A stretch of DNA of 64,000 nt from contig JAIUOF010000010.1 in NCBI GenBank assembly GCA_020161355.1, positions 111,571-175,570 on the forward strand, given 5' to 3'. The notes below the pieces were generated by a model. That model saw nothing but the letters and a program-made list of their open reading frames with translations, made no database searches and was not told where the DNA came from. Below are positions 18,342 through 27,408 of the stretch, piece by piece. A program made the translations under genes and the position numbers. The stretch comes from Bacteroidota bacterium. GTDB lineage: Bacteria; Bacteroidota; Bacteroidia; Cytophagales; Spirosomataceae. Position 1 is the stretch's first letter. Each line of letters begins with the position of its first letter.

Positions 18342-19316
18342 ATGAAAAACTTCGATGTAATAATAATCGGTGGAGGGCCTATCGGACTTGCCAATGGAAT
18401 TGGCTGTCAGAACGCCGGCTTAAGCTATGTGATATTGGAAAAAGGCTGTTTGGTGAATTCTCTTTATAATTATCCCACCACCATGACTTTTTTCAGCACC
18501 TCAAACCTGCTCGAAATCGGCGATGTGCCTTTTGTGAGTATCGCTGCCAAGCCTACAAGGGCCGAAGCTTTGGAATATTACAGACGAGTGGTGATTGCCA
18601 AAAAATTGAATATCAGGCTTTTTGAAGAAGTTTTGGAGGTTCAGACTAGCATTGACGGTGTAATTATTAATACTTCAAAAGAAAAATACGTTGGAAAAAG
18701 CCTCATTTTGGCCACGGGCTACTATGATATTCCCAACATTATGAATGTCGAAGGCGAAAACCTACCCAAAGTGACCCATTACTACAAAGACCCGCATTTT
18801 TATGCTTTTCAGGATGTGTTGGTAGTCGGGGCCAATAATTCGGCTGTGGATGTGGCACTCGAAACATGGAGAAAAGGAGCCAATGTAACAATGGTAATCC
18901 GTGAGCCTGAAATTGGTCCAGGAGTTAAATATTGGGTGAGACCAGACATTATCAATCGCATTGAGGAAGGGTCGATCAAGGCCTATTTTAATTCTGAAAT
19001 AACAAAAATCACTGAAAGAGAAGTATTTATAGATTCTCCTGAAGGGAAAATTTCGGTACCTAATGATTGGGTTCTGGCTATGACTGGCTACCAGCCCAAT
19101 TTATCTTTTTTGGAGAAAATCGGAATAAAACTTTCTGATGATGCAATTAGAAAACCACAGTACGATGAGAACACCATGGAAACCAATGTACCCAATGTAT
19201 ATCTGGCTGGGGTGATTTGTGGTGGGATGGACACACGTCGGTTGTTTATTGAAAATTCCCGGGTTCATGCCGAGCTTATCATTAAAAATATCTTGGAAAA
19301 AAACAGGTTTAACTAA
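18342..19316 (+). CDS. ypdA: YpdA-family FAD/NAD(P) thiol-disulfide reductase
   Basis: A 324-residue flavoprotein from the ATG at 18342 (an in-frame TTG 18 bases upstream is less likely). The FAD motif is at residues ~9-14 (IIGGGPIGLANG), the family-specific YNYPTTMTFFSTS follows, and the second dinucleotide motif is VVGANNSAVDVAL. The C-terminal MTGYQPNLSFLEKIGI and NVYLAGVICGG complete the fold. There is no CxxC redox pair, as expected for YpdA, which reduces bacillithiol disulfide in organisms that make bacillithiol. The substrate here is inferred from the family. Confidence 0.9.
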   Translation: MKNFDVIIIGGGPIGLANGIGCQNAGLSYVILEKGCLVNSLYNYPTTMTFFSTSNLLEIGDVPFVSIAAKPTRAEALEYYRRVVIAKKLNIRLFEEVLEVQTSIDGVIINTSKEKYVGKSLILATGYYDIPNIMNVEGENLPKVTHYYKDPHFYAFQDVLVVGANNSAVDVALETWRKGANVTMVIREPEIGPGVKYWVRPDIINRIEEGSIKAYFNSEITKITEREVFIDSPEGKISVPNDWVLAMTGYQPNLSFLEKIGIKLSDDAIRKPQYDENTMETNVPNVYLAGVICGGMDTRRLFIENSRVHAELIIKNILEKNRFN

Positions 19317-19435
19317 GTTTGGGCTATCATTTTGGGATTATTTATCTATTAAAATTCTGACAATTTAAATATTTGAAAATCAATATTTTACTTTAAAATA
19401 ATCTGCCATTATTCTTTTTTTTGAATAATAATTCC

Positions 19436-19444
19436 TACCTTTGC
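19436..19444 (+). promoter_or_regulatory. -7 promoter element of typA
   Basis: TACCTTTGC fits TAnnTTTGC; predicted 5' leader about 65-70 bases to the ATG at 19517. Confidence 0.5.
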
Positions 19445-19516
19445 GGACTTTTTGAGGAATCGTAAATAACAGTTCTGGAAAAATTTCATCAAATCATCCT
19501 TTAAAATAAGGAAATA

Positions 19517-21325
19517 ATGCAAGAAATAAGAAACATCGCCATCATCGCTCACGTTGACCACGGTAAAACTACCCTCGTTGACAAAATCATTCATGCCTCC
19601 AAAATATTCAGAGAAAATCAGGAATTCGGAGACCTGATACTTGACAACAATGACCTTGAGCGTGAGCGTGGTATCACCATCGTTTCGAAAAACGTATCGG
19701 TAAGATATCAGGGCGTTAAAATCAATATCATAGATACTCCCGGTCACGCTGACTTCGGTGGAGAGGTAGAAAGAGTTCTGAAAATGGCCGATGGGGTAAT
19801 CCTGTTGGTAGATGCCTTTGAAGGGCCAATGCCACAGACGCGTTTCGTATTGAGCAAAGCCATTGATTTGGGTCTTAAGCCATTGGTGGTGGTAAATAAA
19901 GTGGATAAAGAAAACTGCCGCCCTGACGAAGTGCATGAGGCAGTTTTTGACCTGATGTTTAACCTTGGTGCTACGGAAGACCAGTTGGATTTCCCTTGTC
20001 TTTATGGTTCATCAAAGCAAGGTTGGATGAGTCATGACTGGAAAGAAAAGACCGATAGTATCACTCCGCTTTTGGATGAAATTATCGCCAAAATTCCGGC
20101 TTCTCCAAGTGTTGAAGGCACACCACAGATGCAGATTACTTCTCTGGATTATTCCTCATTTGTAGGTCGTATTGCGATTGGTCGTGTTGCCAGAGGCGTT
20201 TTGAAAGAAGGCCAGCAAGTGGCTCTTTGTAAGTCTGATGGTACTATCAAAAAAATGAAAATCAAAGAACTTCATGTTTTTGAAGGTCTTGGAAGAGTTA
20301 AAGTGCAGGAAGTAGAGTCAGGTGAAATATGTGCCATCACAGGTTTGGAAGATTTTGAAATTGGAGATACCGTAGCTGACGCCGAAAATCCTGAGGCATT
20401 GCCAAGGATTTCGATTGACGAGCCTACCATGAACATGCTCTTTACCATCAACAATTCACCGTTTTTTGGAAAAGAGGGCAAGTTTGTAACTTCACGTCAC
20501 CTGCGTGATCGTCTGATGAAAGAAACTGAGAAAAACCTTGCTTTGAGAGTAGAGCAAGGTGATTCTGAAGATAAATTTTTAGTTTTTGGTCGCGGCATTC
20601 TTCACCTTTCGGTTTTGATTGAAACCATGCGTCGTGAAGGCTACGAACTTCAGGTGGGTCAGCCTCAGGTACTTTATAAAGAAGGGCCCAATGGTGAAAA
20701 ACTTGAGCCGATTGAAACTTTGGTGGTAGATGTACCCGAAGAAACAGCCGGTAAAGTGATAGAGTTGGCAACGCAACGTAAGGGTGAGCTTTTAATAATG
20801 GAGCCAAAGGGAGACCTACAGCACCTTGAATTTAATATTCCTTCGCGAGGATTGATTGGACTCCGTTCCAATGTTTTGACTGCAACCCAGGGTGAGGCCA
20901 TCATGAACCACCGTTTTAAAGTTTATGAAGAGTACAAAGGAAATATTCCTGATCGTATCAATGGCTCGATGATTTCAATGGGAAATGGCCCTGCAGTTCC
21001 TTATGCTATCGACAAGTTGCAGGATAGAGGGGTATTCTTTGTTGATCCGGGTGAAGATGTATATATGGGAATGGTTATCGGAGAGCACAATCGTCAAAAT
21101 GACATCGTTGTTAATGTTCAGACTTCGAAAAAATTAACCAACATGCGTGCTTCGGGATCTGATGACAACGTTAAGATTGCTCCAAAAATCAATTTCTCTC
21201 TCGAAGAATGTATGGAATATATCCAAAAAGATGAGTATCTTGAGGTGACACCCAAGTCGTTGAGAATGAGGAAAATCTATCTTGACGAAAACGAACGTAA
21301 ACGTATGGAGCGTAAAGACAATTAA
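19517..21325 (+). CDS. typA: Translational GTPase TypA/BipA
   Basis: A 602-residue ribosome-associated GTPase. G1 is AHVDHGKTTL, G2 region ERERGITI, G3 DTPGHADFGGEVERV and G4 NKVDKENCRPDE. Then come domain II (LDYSSFVGRIAIGRVARG), the EF-G-like domains III/V (GRGILHLSVLIETMRREG, PSRGLIGLRSNVLTATQGEAIM) and the BipA-specific C-terminal domain ending in the basic tail ERKRMERKDN. Length and order match BipA, which assists ribosome assembly and translation under stress or cold. A GC-rich terminator follows. Confidence 0.96.
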   Translation: MQEIRNIAIIAHVDHGKTTLVDKIIHASKIFRENQEFGDLILDNNDLERERGITIVSKNVSVRYQGVKINIIDTPGHADFGGEVERVLKMADGVILLVDAFEGPMPQTRFVLSKAIDLGLKPLVVVNKVDKENCRPDEVHEAVFDLMFNLGATEDQLDFPCLYGSSKQGWMSHDWKEKTDSITPLLDEIIAKIPASPSVEGTPQMQITSLDYSSFVGRIAIGRVARGVLKEGQQVALCKSDGTIKKMKIKELHVFEGLGRVKVQEVESGEICAITGLEDFEIGDTVADAENPEALPRISIDEPTMNMLFTINNSPFFGKEGKFVTSRHLRDRLMKETEKNLALRVEQGDSEDKFLVFGRGILHLSVLIETMRREGYELQVGQPQVLYKEGPNGEKLEPIETLVVDVPEETAGKVIELATQRKGELLIMEPKGDLQHLEFNIPSRGLIGLRSNVLTATQGEAIMNHRFKVYEEYKGNIPDRINGSMISMGNGPAVPYAIDKLQDRGVFFVDPGEDVYMGMVIGEHNRQNDIVVNVQTSKKLTNMRASGSDDNVKIAPKINFSLEECMEYIQKDEYLEVTPKSLRMRKIYLDENERKRMERKDN

Positions 21326-21348
21326 TTGGATTACAAAGAAATATACGG

Positions 21349-21380
21349 GCCTCCGGATCTTTTGGATTCGGGGGCTTTTT
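21349..21380 (+). terminator. Terminator of typA
   Basis: Eleven-pair stem (arms 21349-21359 and 21365-21375, two G-U pairs) with a five-base loop, then five T. Its position inside the nominal upstream frame of mscS argues against the far-upstream TTG start of that gene. Confidence 0.85.
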
Positions 21381-21388
21381 GTTTTTGG

Positions 21389-21397
21389 TATATTTGC
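21389..21397 (+). promoter_or_regulatory. -7 promoter element of the mscS-like gene
   Basis: TATATTTGC, perfect TAnnTTTGC match, just after the typA terminator and 19 bases before the TTG at 21416. Confidence 0.5.
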
Positions 21398-21415
21398 AAA
21401 AAAAATTCCCCGAAA

Positions 21416-22234
21416 TTGGAAAAATTAAACTTACTCTTTCAAGATACTATCAATAAAATAATTGCATACTCTCCAAAATTAATTGGGGCAATTCTTGTAC
21501 TTGTTATAGGGCTGTGGTTGGTTAATAAGTTGGGGAAAATTGTAGTCAGCCGTTTAAAAAAATCCAGCTTTTCTCCCGAACTCACTTCATTTCTTGAATC
21601 ACTTTTGGGTATTACGCTTAAAGTTTCTGTTATCCTGATGGCGGCAGGTGTGGCAGGCTTTAACACCTCAGCTTTGATGGGAATGTTGGCAGCAGCAGGG
21701 TTTGCAGTGGGCCTTGCCCTTCAAGGAGGGCTCGGAAATTTTGCCTCCGGTATATTGATTTTGATATTTAAACCTTATAAAGTTGGAGACTGGATAGAAG
21801 TAGAGGGGAAATTTGGGAAAGTGGAGGAGATTCAGATTTTTAACACACTTTTAGTAACACCCGGATTGAAAACTTTGATAATCCCCAACGCTCAGGTTAC
21901 ATCGCATACAGTGGTTAATTATTCCAAAAAAGGCAAAATCAGACTGGAAATCATGATTGGGATTCCTTATGAGGAAAGTTTTCCCAGGGTAAAGGAAATC
22001 ATCGAAAAAGATTTAAAAAAAGTCAAAGGAATCATAAAAGGAAACGAAAATCCTGTAGGAATTGAGTCATTTGAAAGTTTTTTCGTAAAAGTGGGGGTAA
22101 AACCTTACGTACACCCTGATCAATACTGGGATATTTTCTACGAAATCAATGCCGCTTTGAAAAAATCCTTTCATGAAAACAATATAAAAATTTCTTACCC
22201 TGAAACCGTCCAACTTGGTGTGGTAGGGGAGTAA
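21416..22234 (+). CDS. MscS-family mechanosensitive ion channel
   Basis: The start is best placed at TTG 21416 (272 residues): the frame is open from 21326, but that part holds the typA terminator and the promoter. Three membrane spans are visible: ~15-38 (KLIGAILVLVIGLWLVNKLG), ~60-80, and the pore-lining TM3 GMLAAAGFAVGLALQGGLGNFASGI with the typical Ala/Gly pattern. The cytoplasmic beta domain follows (YKVGDWIEVEGKFGKVEEI) and the C-terminal alpha/beta part. It releases solutes on hypo-osmotic shock. No ATG is available near the N terminus. Confidence 0.9.
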   Translation: MEKLNLLFQDTINKIIAYSPKLIGAILVLVIGLWLVNKLGKIVVSRLKKSSFSPELTSFLESLLGITLKVSVILMAAGVAGFNTSALMGMLAAAGFAVGLALQGGLGNFASGILILIFKPYKVGDWIEVEGKFGKVEEIQIFNTLLVTPGLKTLIIPNAQVTSHTVVNYSKKGKIRLEIMIGIPYEESFPRVKEIIEKDLKKVKGIIKGNENPVGIESFESFFVKVGVKPYVHPDQYWDIFYEINAALKKSFHENNIKISYPETVQLGVVGE

Positions 22235-23602
22235 TCAGGAATGTTTTTTGAAGATTCGCTTGTTTAAAATATCAGGTTTAATCAAAAATCTGTATCTGAA
22301 ATATAAGAAAAAAGCAGAAGCTGTCAAGCCCAATAAAAGGCCGATCCAGATACCATTGGCTCCCCAATTGGCTTTAAAGCCTAATAGATAACCGAAGGGG
22401 AGAGCGATAAGCCAATACGCTACAAAGGTGATTACAGTCGGAAGCTTTATGTCAGCAAGACCTCGTAAAACGCCTAATCCAACCACTTGCAGACCATCAG
22501 AAAGTTGGAAGATTGCAGCTATGGTAAGTAAAGGTAAGGCTATATTTATCACCGAAGTGTCATTGATATAGAAATGTAGGATAGGCAATTTGAAAATAAA
22601 TATTGCCACCATACAGATAGTCATAAAAGCAAAAACCAGCATATAGCCAGCGTTGCCCGAAGTTTTTATACCCTCAGTGTCTTTTCTACCCCATGCGTCA
22701 CCCACTCTGATTCCACTTGCAAAGGCTATACCTGTGGCCATCATATAGGTAGATGAGGCGATATTAATGGCAATATGATGAGCGGCCAGTGCGGTTTCTG
22801 AAATCCAGCCCATCATGATTACGGCAGTAGAAAACGCCCCTATTTCAAAGAAAAACTGAAATCCTCCGGGCACACTTCTCTTTAAGATTTCTTTTATTAT
22901 ATTCAAATCTGGCCCCCAATGATTATTTCTGAAAATATTCAGATGTTTTTTATTAAAAAATAAATACCCTGCCAAACTAAAAAACATAATTGACCTGGTA
23001 ATAAATGTGGAATATGCGGCACCATTTAAACCGATTTCGGGAAAAAATGCAGGGCCTTTAATCAATACATAGTTTCCAAAAACGTTTAATGACAACCCAA
23101 TAATAGTTATTGTCATGGCAACCTGAGGCCTAGAAAAACCATCCGCAAATTGTTTTAATGCTACAAAAAGATACAAAAAGAAGTTGGAAGCAAGAATGAT
23201 GGCCAGAAAAGAAGGGGATAACCTGGTTACCTCGGGAGGTTGATTTAAAATTCCGAAATTAAAATAGACTCCTGTTCCAATAAGACTTAATATCATTCCA
23301 TAAATGCCCGCAACCCAATTGGCATTGACGAAAAGCTTTTTTAGGTACCCGGAATCGTTTTCAGCAAAACTTTTTGAAACCATGGGGGCAATTACAGCCA
23401 GACCGCCTACAGCAAGCGAACCTATCAAAAATGCGATAGAATTTGCTACGCCTGCGGCTCCCAATGAGGTCTTTCCCAATAACTGACCCACCATCACATT
23501 GTCTGCAACGGCCATCAACACCACGCCCAGTTGTCCGACGATAATTGGGATCGAAAGCTTAAGCGTAGTTTTTAGTTCTTCTACTAATGTTTTATGAAGC
23601 AT
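22235..23602 (-). CDS. MATE family multidrug/Na+ efflux transporter
   Basis: About 455 residues from the ATG at 23602; a GTG at 23638 would add 12 residues and overlap the preceding gene by eight bases. Twelve membrane segments are suggested. MatE repeats are recognisable as LSIPIIVGQLGVVLMAVADNVMVGQLLGKTSLGAAGVAN and, in the second half, SVPGGFQFFFEIGAFSTAVIMMGWISETALAAHHIA. The protein would export cationic compounds using Na+ or H+. It ends back-to-back with the mscS stop, with no gap, and follows the phosphoesterase gene closely, suggesting an operon with it. Confidence 0.93.
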   Translation of the reverse strand: MLHKTLVEELKTTLKLSIPIIVGQLGVVLMAVADNVMVGQLLGKTSLGAAGVANSIAFLIGSLAVGGLAVIAPMVSKSFAENDSGYLKKLFVNANWVAGIYGMILSLIGTGVYFNFGILNQPPEVTRLSPSFLAIILASNFFLYLFVALKQFADGFSRPQVAMTITIIGLSLNVFGNYVLIKGPAFFPEIGLNGAAYSTFITRSIMFFSLAGYLFFNKKHLNIFRNNHWGPDLNIIKEILKRSVPGGFQFFFEIGAFSTAVIMMGWISETALAAHHIAINIASSTYMMATGIAFASGIRVGDAWGRKDTEGIKTSGNAGYMLVFAFMTICMVAIFIFKLPILHFYINDTSVINIALPLLTIAAIFQLSDGLQVVGLGVLRGLADIKLPTVITFVAYWLIALPFGYLLGFKANWGANGIWIGLLLGLTASAFFLYFRYRFLIKPDILNKRIFKKHS

Positions 23603-23630
23603 AATTTGGTTTTCCCGAATTGGAAGTATT

Positions 23631-24875
23631 TCAGGCACTTTTGAGTGTGAAAATACTAATTTCCGGCAATATACCTACTCTTCCCGGATAACCAATAAAC
23701 CCAAATCCCCGGTTAACATAAAGTTGCTGATCTGCCTCTTTGTAAAGCCCGGCCCATTCTTTATATCGGTACTGCACAGGACTCCATTTAAAATCACCGA
23801 TTTCAACACCATACTGCATGCCGTGGGTGTGACCTGCAAAGGCCACATTGATATCGGGTTGGTGACCGGCAACCTGGGCTCTCCAGTGACTAGGGTCATG
23901 GGAGAGAAGTAATTTTACAGGTTGATCTTCAGTGTTTTGCAATGCTTTTTTCAGATCGCCTTTTTTGATAAAACCACCCATGCCCCAGTTTTGAATACCA
24001 ATGATACCGATACTCTCCCCATCAACTTTCAGGCTCCTGTTTTCATCCATAAGAATGTCCCAGCCCATCAGTTTATGACCCTGAATCAAAGTTTCCAGAT
24101 TTTTTCGTTTTGCAGCTTCACTTTCCCATGACATATAGTCACCGTAATCGTGATTGCCCAATGTTGAATAAACACCCAAAGGTGCTTTTACTCTTTTAAA
24201 AGTATTAAAATAGTCTTCCAGTTCTTTCGCTTCATTGTTTACAAGGTCTCCTGTGAAAAACACTACATCGGGTTTTTCGGCTAATAGCATATCCACACCG
24301 CCATTTACAGCTGTTTTGTTGTAAAAACTTCCAGAATGAATGTCAGACAGCTGAGCGATAGTCATACCGTCAAATTTTTTCGGGAGATTTTTGATGTAAA
24401 GTGGCACTTTCCTTACTCTGTAATCATGAGCACCTGAAATGATGCCGAAAACCATAGTTCCAAGGTTTAAACCACCCACTGCCAGGGCACCGGTTGCCAA
24501 AAATTCAGAACGGGTAAGTGATGCAGGCTGAGGAGAATCAGGTTTTTCAATGGCTTTTTGACCCCAATATCGGATAAGGTTAACAATATCACCAATTAAT
24601 AAAAACACAGAACCCAGGATTTTTGAAAGATATATCAGAAAAACTCCTGCAGCCATTAAGTTTCGTGTTTTGGCACTCAGGTACTCAGGAAAAAGTGTAA
24701 ATGCGGCTAGTGTCATGGCCAGTGAAATCACCGGAATACTCCAATAAATAAAATTAATTATTCTGCGGGTATTTTCTGTTAAGCCTCTGGTGAGGGTCTT
24801 TACGGCCTGAAAAAAATAAAAGTCTATGATAAGAAAAAATATCACGACTATGATAAGTCCAATTAGTCTGTTCAT
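23631..24875 (-). CDS. Membrane metallophosphoesterase (YaeI/YkuE-like)
   Basis: A 414-residue protein with about four N-terminal membrane spans (residues ~3-25, ~40-62, ~72-100, ~130-150). Then a calcineurin-like phosphoesterase domain with all metal motifs: LSDIHSG, FFTGDLVNN, STLGNHDYG, LLSHDPSHW and AGHTHGMQ. Related YkuE/YaeI enzymes act on lipid-linked or UDP-diacylglucosamine-type substrates at the membrane; the actual substrate is unknown. A perfect hairpin lies ten bases before the start codon. Confidence 0.9.
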   Translation of the reverse strand: MNRLIGLIIVVIFFLIIDFYFFQAVKTLTRGLTENTRRIINFIYWSIPVISLAMTLAAFTLFPEYLSAKTRNLMAAGVFLIYLSKILGSVFLLIGDIVNLIRYWGQKAIEKPDSPQPASLTRSEFLATGALAVGGLNLGTMVFGIISGAHDYRVRKVPLYIKNLPKKFDGMTIAQLSDIHSGSFYNKTAVNGGVDMLLAEKPDVVFFTGDLVNNEAKELEDYFNTFKRVKAPLGVYSTLGNHDYGDYMSWESEAAKRKNLETLIQGHKLMGWDILMDENRSLKVDGESIGIIGIQNWGMGGFIKKGDLKKALQNTEDQPVKLLLSHDPSHWRAQVAGHQPDINVAFAGHTHGMQYGVEIGDFKWSPVQYRYKEWAGLYKEADQQLYVNRGFGFIGYPGRVGILPEISIFTLKSA

Positions 24876-24884
24876 GATTTTTTG

Positions 24885-24911
24885 GGGAGAAAAGTATCAT
24901 CCTTTTCTCCC
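24885..24911. promoter_or_regulatory. Hairpin in the leader of the metallophosphoesterase gene
   Basis: Arms GGGAGAAAAG (24885-24894) and CTTTTCTCCC (24902-24911), ten perfect pairs, loop of seven. There is no following T-run on the minus strand, so it is not a standard terminator. It sits between the peroxiredoxin stop and the phosphoesterase ATG and could modulate readthrough or initiation. Confidence 0.45.
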
Positions 24912-24926
24912 ATATAAAGTTTATAA

Positions 24927-25388
24927 TCAGGCTAATGCAGCCTTAACATTTTCGAAATTTGGAATATCTCCTGCACTTTCCAATACCTCGGCATAAGCTA
25001 TTTTTCCTTCTTCATCAATTACGAAAGCTGAACGCTTTGCTACACCTTTTAATCCTAGAACAAACTCCTCATACTGTGAACCATAAGCAGCCGAAACTTC
25101 TTTATTAAAGTCTGATAACAAAGGGAAAGGAAGTTTTTGGTCTTCTTTAAATTTTCCAAGTGTAAAAGGAGAATCTACTGAAATGGCTAAAATCTCTGCG
25201 TTAAGGTTTTGATAGGAAGCTATGTCGTCACGTAAAGAACATAGCTCAGTGGTACAAACCCCCGTAAATGCCATTGGAAAAAACAAAACTACAACTTTTT
25301 TGCCTTTGTAGCTTGAAAGGCTAACTTCTTGTTTTTCAGTAGAATAAAGTTTAAAATCTGGTGCGATATCGCCAATCTGTAATGCCAT
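24927..25388 (-). CDS. Peroxiredoxin of the AhpC/TSA (BCP/AhpE-like) class
   Basis: A 153-residue thioredoxin-fold peroxidase. The peroxidatic Cys45 is in FTGVCTTELC, with Cys50 five residues on as in BCP/PrxQ enzymes where it resolves the disulfide. Pro38 and Thr42 complete the PxxxT/SxxC site. VDSPFTLGKFKEDQKLPFPLLSDFNKEVSAAYG matches AhpE-like proteins. It detoxifies H2O2 and organic hydroperoxides in the cytoplasm. It may be read through into the phosphoesterase gene. Confidence 0.92.
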   Translation of the reverse strand: MALQIGDIAPDFKLYSTEKQEVSLSSYKGKKVVVLFFPMAFTGVCTTELCSLRDDIASYQNLNAEILAISVDSPFTLGKFKEDQKLPFPLLSDFNKEVSAAYGSQYEEFVLGLKGVAKRSAFVIDEEGKIAYAEVLESAGDIPNFENVKAALA

Positions 25389-25570
25389 GATATTGAATTT
25401 TTATAAGTGTTACTGAAAAGAAAAACCTTTTTTTGTGCTGAAAGGTTTGTTTTGGATTAAAAAATTGGTTGAATGGAGGTTTTGAGGCTATAAGTGTCCG
25501 ATTTTCATATTTAAAAATACTGAAACCTCAGATTTACCGGTACCACTTTTGCCAATAATTCATAACACCT

Positions 25571-25626
25571 GATTCTGCTGCCTATTTCCTGTTTTCTATT
25601 GCCTGTTTCCTGCTGCCTGATTCCTG
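25571..25626. repeat. Degenerate heptanucleotide tandem repeat (8 units)
   Basis: Eight in-register 7-base units of the form nTTnCCTn (for example TTGCCTG, TTTCCTG, CTGCCTG, ATTCCTG) in the space after the LuxE-like gene. Same family as the perfect ATTGCCT array at 28664-28712. Confidence 0.75.
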
Positions 25627-25630
25627 AAAA

Positions 25631-26686
25631 TCAACTCACCAACAAATTGCACCCTCTAACATCAGAATGGTCGAAACGTCCCATGACTGAAAATTTACTA
25701 TAATCTTCGGTAAAACTACCCAGATCTTTGGTCTCAATAAAACTGCAGGAATCAATATTTGCCAGGTCTATTACATTGATTCCGCCTGTTTTTCCACGGT
25801 ATTTTACGGTCTGATTTTGGTCACCTATCGCGAAGCTTGGCAAATAAGTAAAGGGGTCATTTATCTCTCTAAGTAAAATTTTCATGGTTGCGGGCAGCTC
25901 AAAAATGCCATTGCCTTTCGAATATCCCTGTGAGAGTAACTCGGTCATGCCATATTCCGAGTGGATTTCATTCACTCCAAATGCATTGGTCAAAACACTA
26001 TGAAGTTCTTCTCTGATCAGTTCTTTTCTGCGTCCTTTCATACCTCCGGTTTCCATCACAGTGAGTTTTGAGCTTATATTTTTCAAAATATTGCTAAAGT
26101 TCTCGTTTTCTGCAACATCTAATAAGGCAAAGCTTACACCCAACAGGAGTATTTTTCTGTCACTTTCGGCGGCTTCTCTTATTTTGGAAAACATTTTTGG
26201 TAAATTATCAAGAAAAAAACCACCCTGAGTGCTGTAAGAATAATACAGAAAGTTTTGAACCATATACACTAGCGACGAGTTGTTTCGTTCGAGATAGGAG
26301 GGAAGCAAAGCAAAAATATGGTAGTCGGTCAGAGGGCCGTAAAATTGTTCAAATGTCTTTTTGCTGAGCAATTCATATAGCGTCAGGTCGGATATATGAT
26401 GCTGACTGGTATTTTGAGAAGTTGTACCGCTGCTTTCAAATACCAGCTGGCTTTCAGCGTTTTGATTCAGAACCCGATGTGTTTTGAAAAATTCGATGGG
26501 TAGAAAAGGAATTTTTTCAATCCGGTCTATTTTTTTAGTATCTTTTTTAAGTGAATCTACGTATTGTTTGTAAACGGGATTTAAATGATATTGATATTTA
26601 AAAATCTCAAGAGCGATTTCTTCAAATGCCATGGGTTGGTTTCCAAGGTTAATTATGGCTGATTTGAGTTCGTCTCTGAGCGTCAT
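25631..26686 (-). CDS. LuxE/PaaK-like acyl-protein synthetase domain protein
   Basis: A 351-residue adenylate-forming enzyme of the LuxE type, half the size of a full ANL ligase. Visible features: IPFLPIEFFKTHRVL, the phosphate-binding LVFESSGTTSQNTSQHH, MVQNFLYYSYSTQGGFFLDN, LLLGVSFALLDV, VMETGGMKGRRKELIREE and IHSEYGMTELLSQGY. It is predicted to activate a fatty or other carboxylic acid with ATP. LuxE partners (reductase LuxC, thioesterase LuxD) are not present here; many Bacteroidota keep a stand-alone copy. The substrate is unknown. Confidence 0.85.
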   Translation of the reverse strand: MTLRDELKSAIINLGNQPMAFEEIALEIFKYQYHLNPVYKQYVDSLKKDTKKIDRIEKIPFLPIEFFKTHRVLNQNAESQLVFESSGTTSQNTSQHHISDLTLYELLSKKTFEQFYGPLTDYHIFALLPSYLERNNSSLVYMVQNFLYYSYSTQGGFFLDNLPKMFSKIREAAESDRKILLLGVSFALLDVAENENFSNILKNISSKLTVMETGGMKGRRKELIREELHSVLTNAFGVNEIHSEYGMTELLSQGYSKGNGIFELPATMKILLREINDPFTYLPSFAIGDQNQTVKYRGKTGGINVIDLANIDSCSFIETKDLGSFTEDYSKFSVMGRFDHSDVRGCNLLVS

Positions 26687-26740
26687 TTTTTGGTTTTCTG
26701 AAAGAAAAAATTATTAATTTTACAAAATTAAGATTTAGGC

Positions 26741-27259
26741 ATGAGTAAGCATTATTTTAAGCGTTTATTTATTCTGTTTTCGGTGGTAATTGTGGCAAGC
26801 TCCTGCTACAAAGAGCCCGACTTTTCGCTTACTCCAGAAATCGAATTTTATGATATCACTTCCGAAGTAAGGTTGGATCAAGCCACTGGTGGTGTTAAAG
26901 ATTCGGTGGTAGTGACTATAAAATTTCAGGATGGAGATGGTGATTTGGGGGTAAATACTGAAGAAACCACCCAGTATTTTAACAAGTTTGGCTACAATTA
27001 CAATGTAAAAATGTACAGAGAAAAAAACGGGAAATTTGAGGAAGTTATTAACGAGGTGGCACTTTCCGGTTTTTTTCCTGTTCTTAGCACAGATAAACCA
27101 GGACCACTTGAAGGAAAACTAAGCTATCGGATGCCCGCTTTTTTTCATGACTTTTGGATAAAAAAAGATAAAGTAAAATTCCTCATCACCATCAAAGACA
27201 GGGCTGGAAACCAAAGCAATGAAATTGAGACGGATACCATTATCCTCAATAATCTCTAA
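26741..27259 (+). CDS. Lipoprotein of unknown function
   Basis: A 172-residue protein with a lipobox (VVIVASSC, Cys22) after a short signal sequence. The mature part has a DGDGDLGVN motif, acidic and Ca-binding-like, seen in many Bacteroidota lipoproteins annotated as hypothetical, followed by beta-rich sequence (FWIKKDKVKFLITIKDRAGNQSNEI). It is transcribed divergently from the LuxE-like gene. A TAATTTTAC element upstream resembles a -7 promoter with one mismatch. Confidence 0.75.
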   Translation: MSKHYFKRLFILFSVVIVASSCYKEPDFSLTPEIEFYDITSEVRLDQATGGVKDSVVVTIKFQDGDGDLGVNTEETTQYFNKFGYNYNVKMYREKNGKFEEVINEVALSGFFPVLSTDKPGPLEGKLSYRMPAFFHDFWIKKDKVKFLITIKDRAGNQSNEIETDTIILNNL

Positions 27260-27377
27260 TTTTTTAAGTTTTAAAGCTGATTTTGGATTTTTCCAATCCT
27301 GAATAGTTTTATTTTTCTTATTTCTTAGCAAAAAACATTTTTTTCAGGGTTTTAGATATTCAGATAAAACCAAATCC

Positions 27378-27385
27378 TATATTTG
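27378..27385 (+). promoter_or_regulatory. -7 promoter element of the M19 dipeptidase gene
   Basis: TATATTTG, perfect TAnnTTTG match, 24 bases before the ATG. Confidence 0.5.
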
Positions 27386-27408
27386 AAATTAATAATACCC
27401 TGATCATA

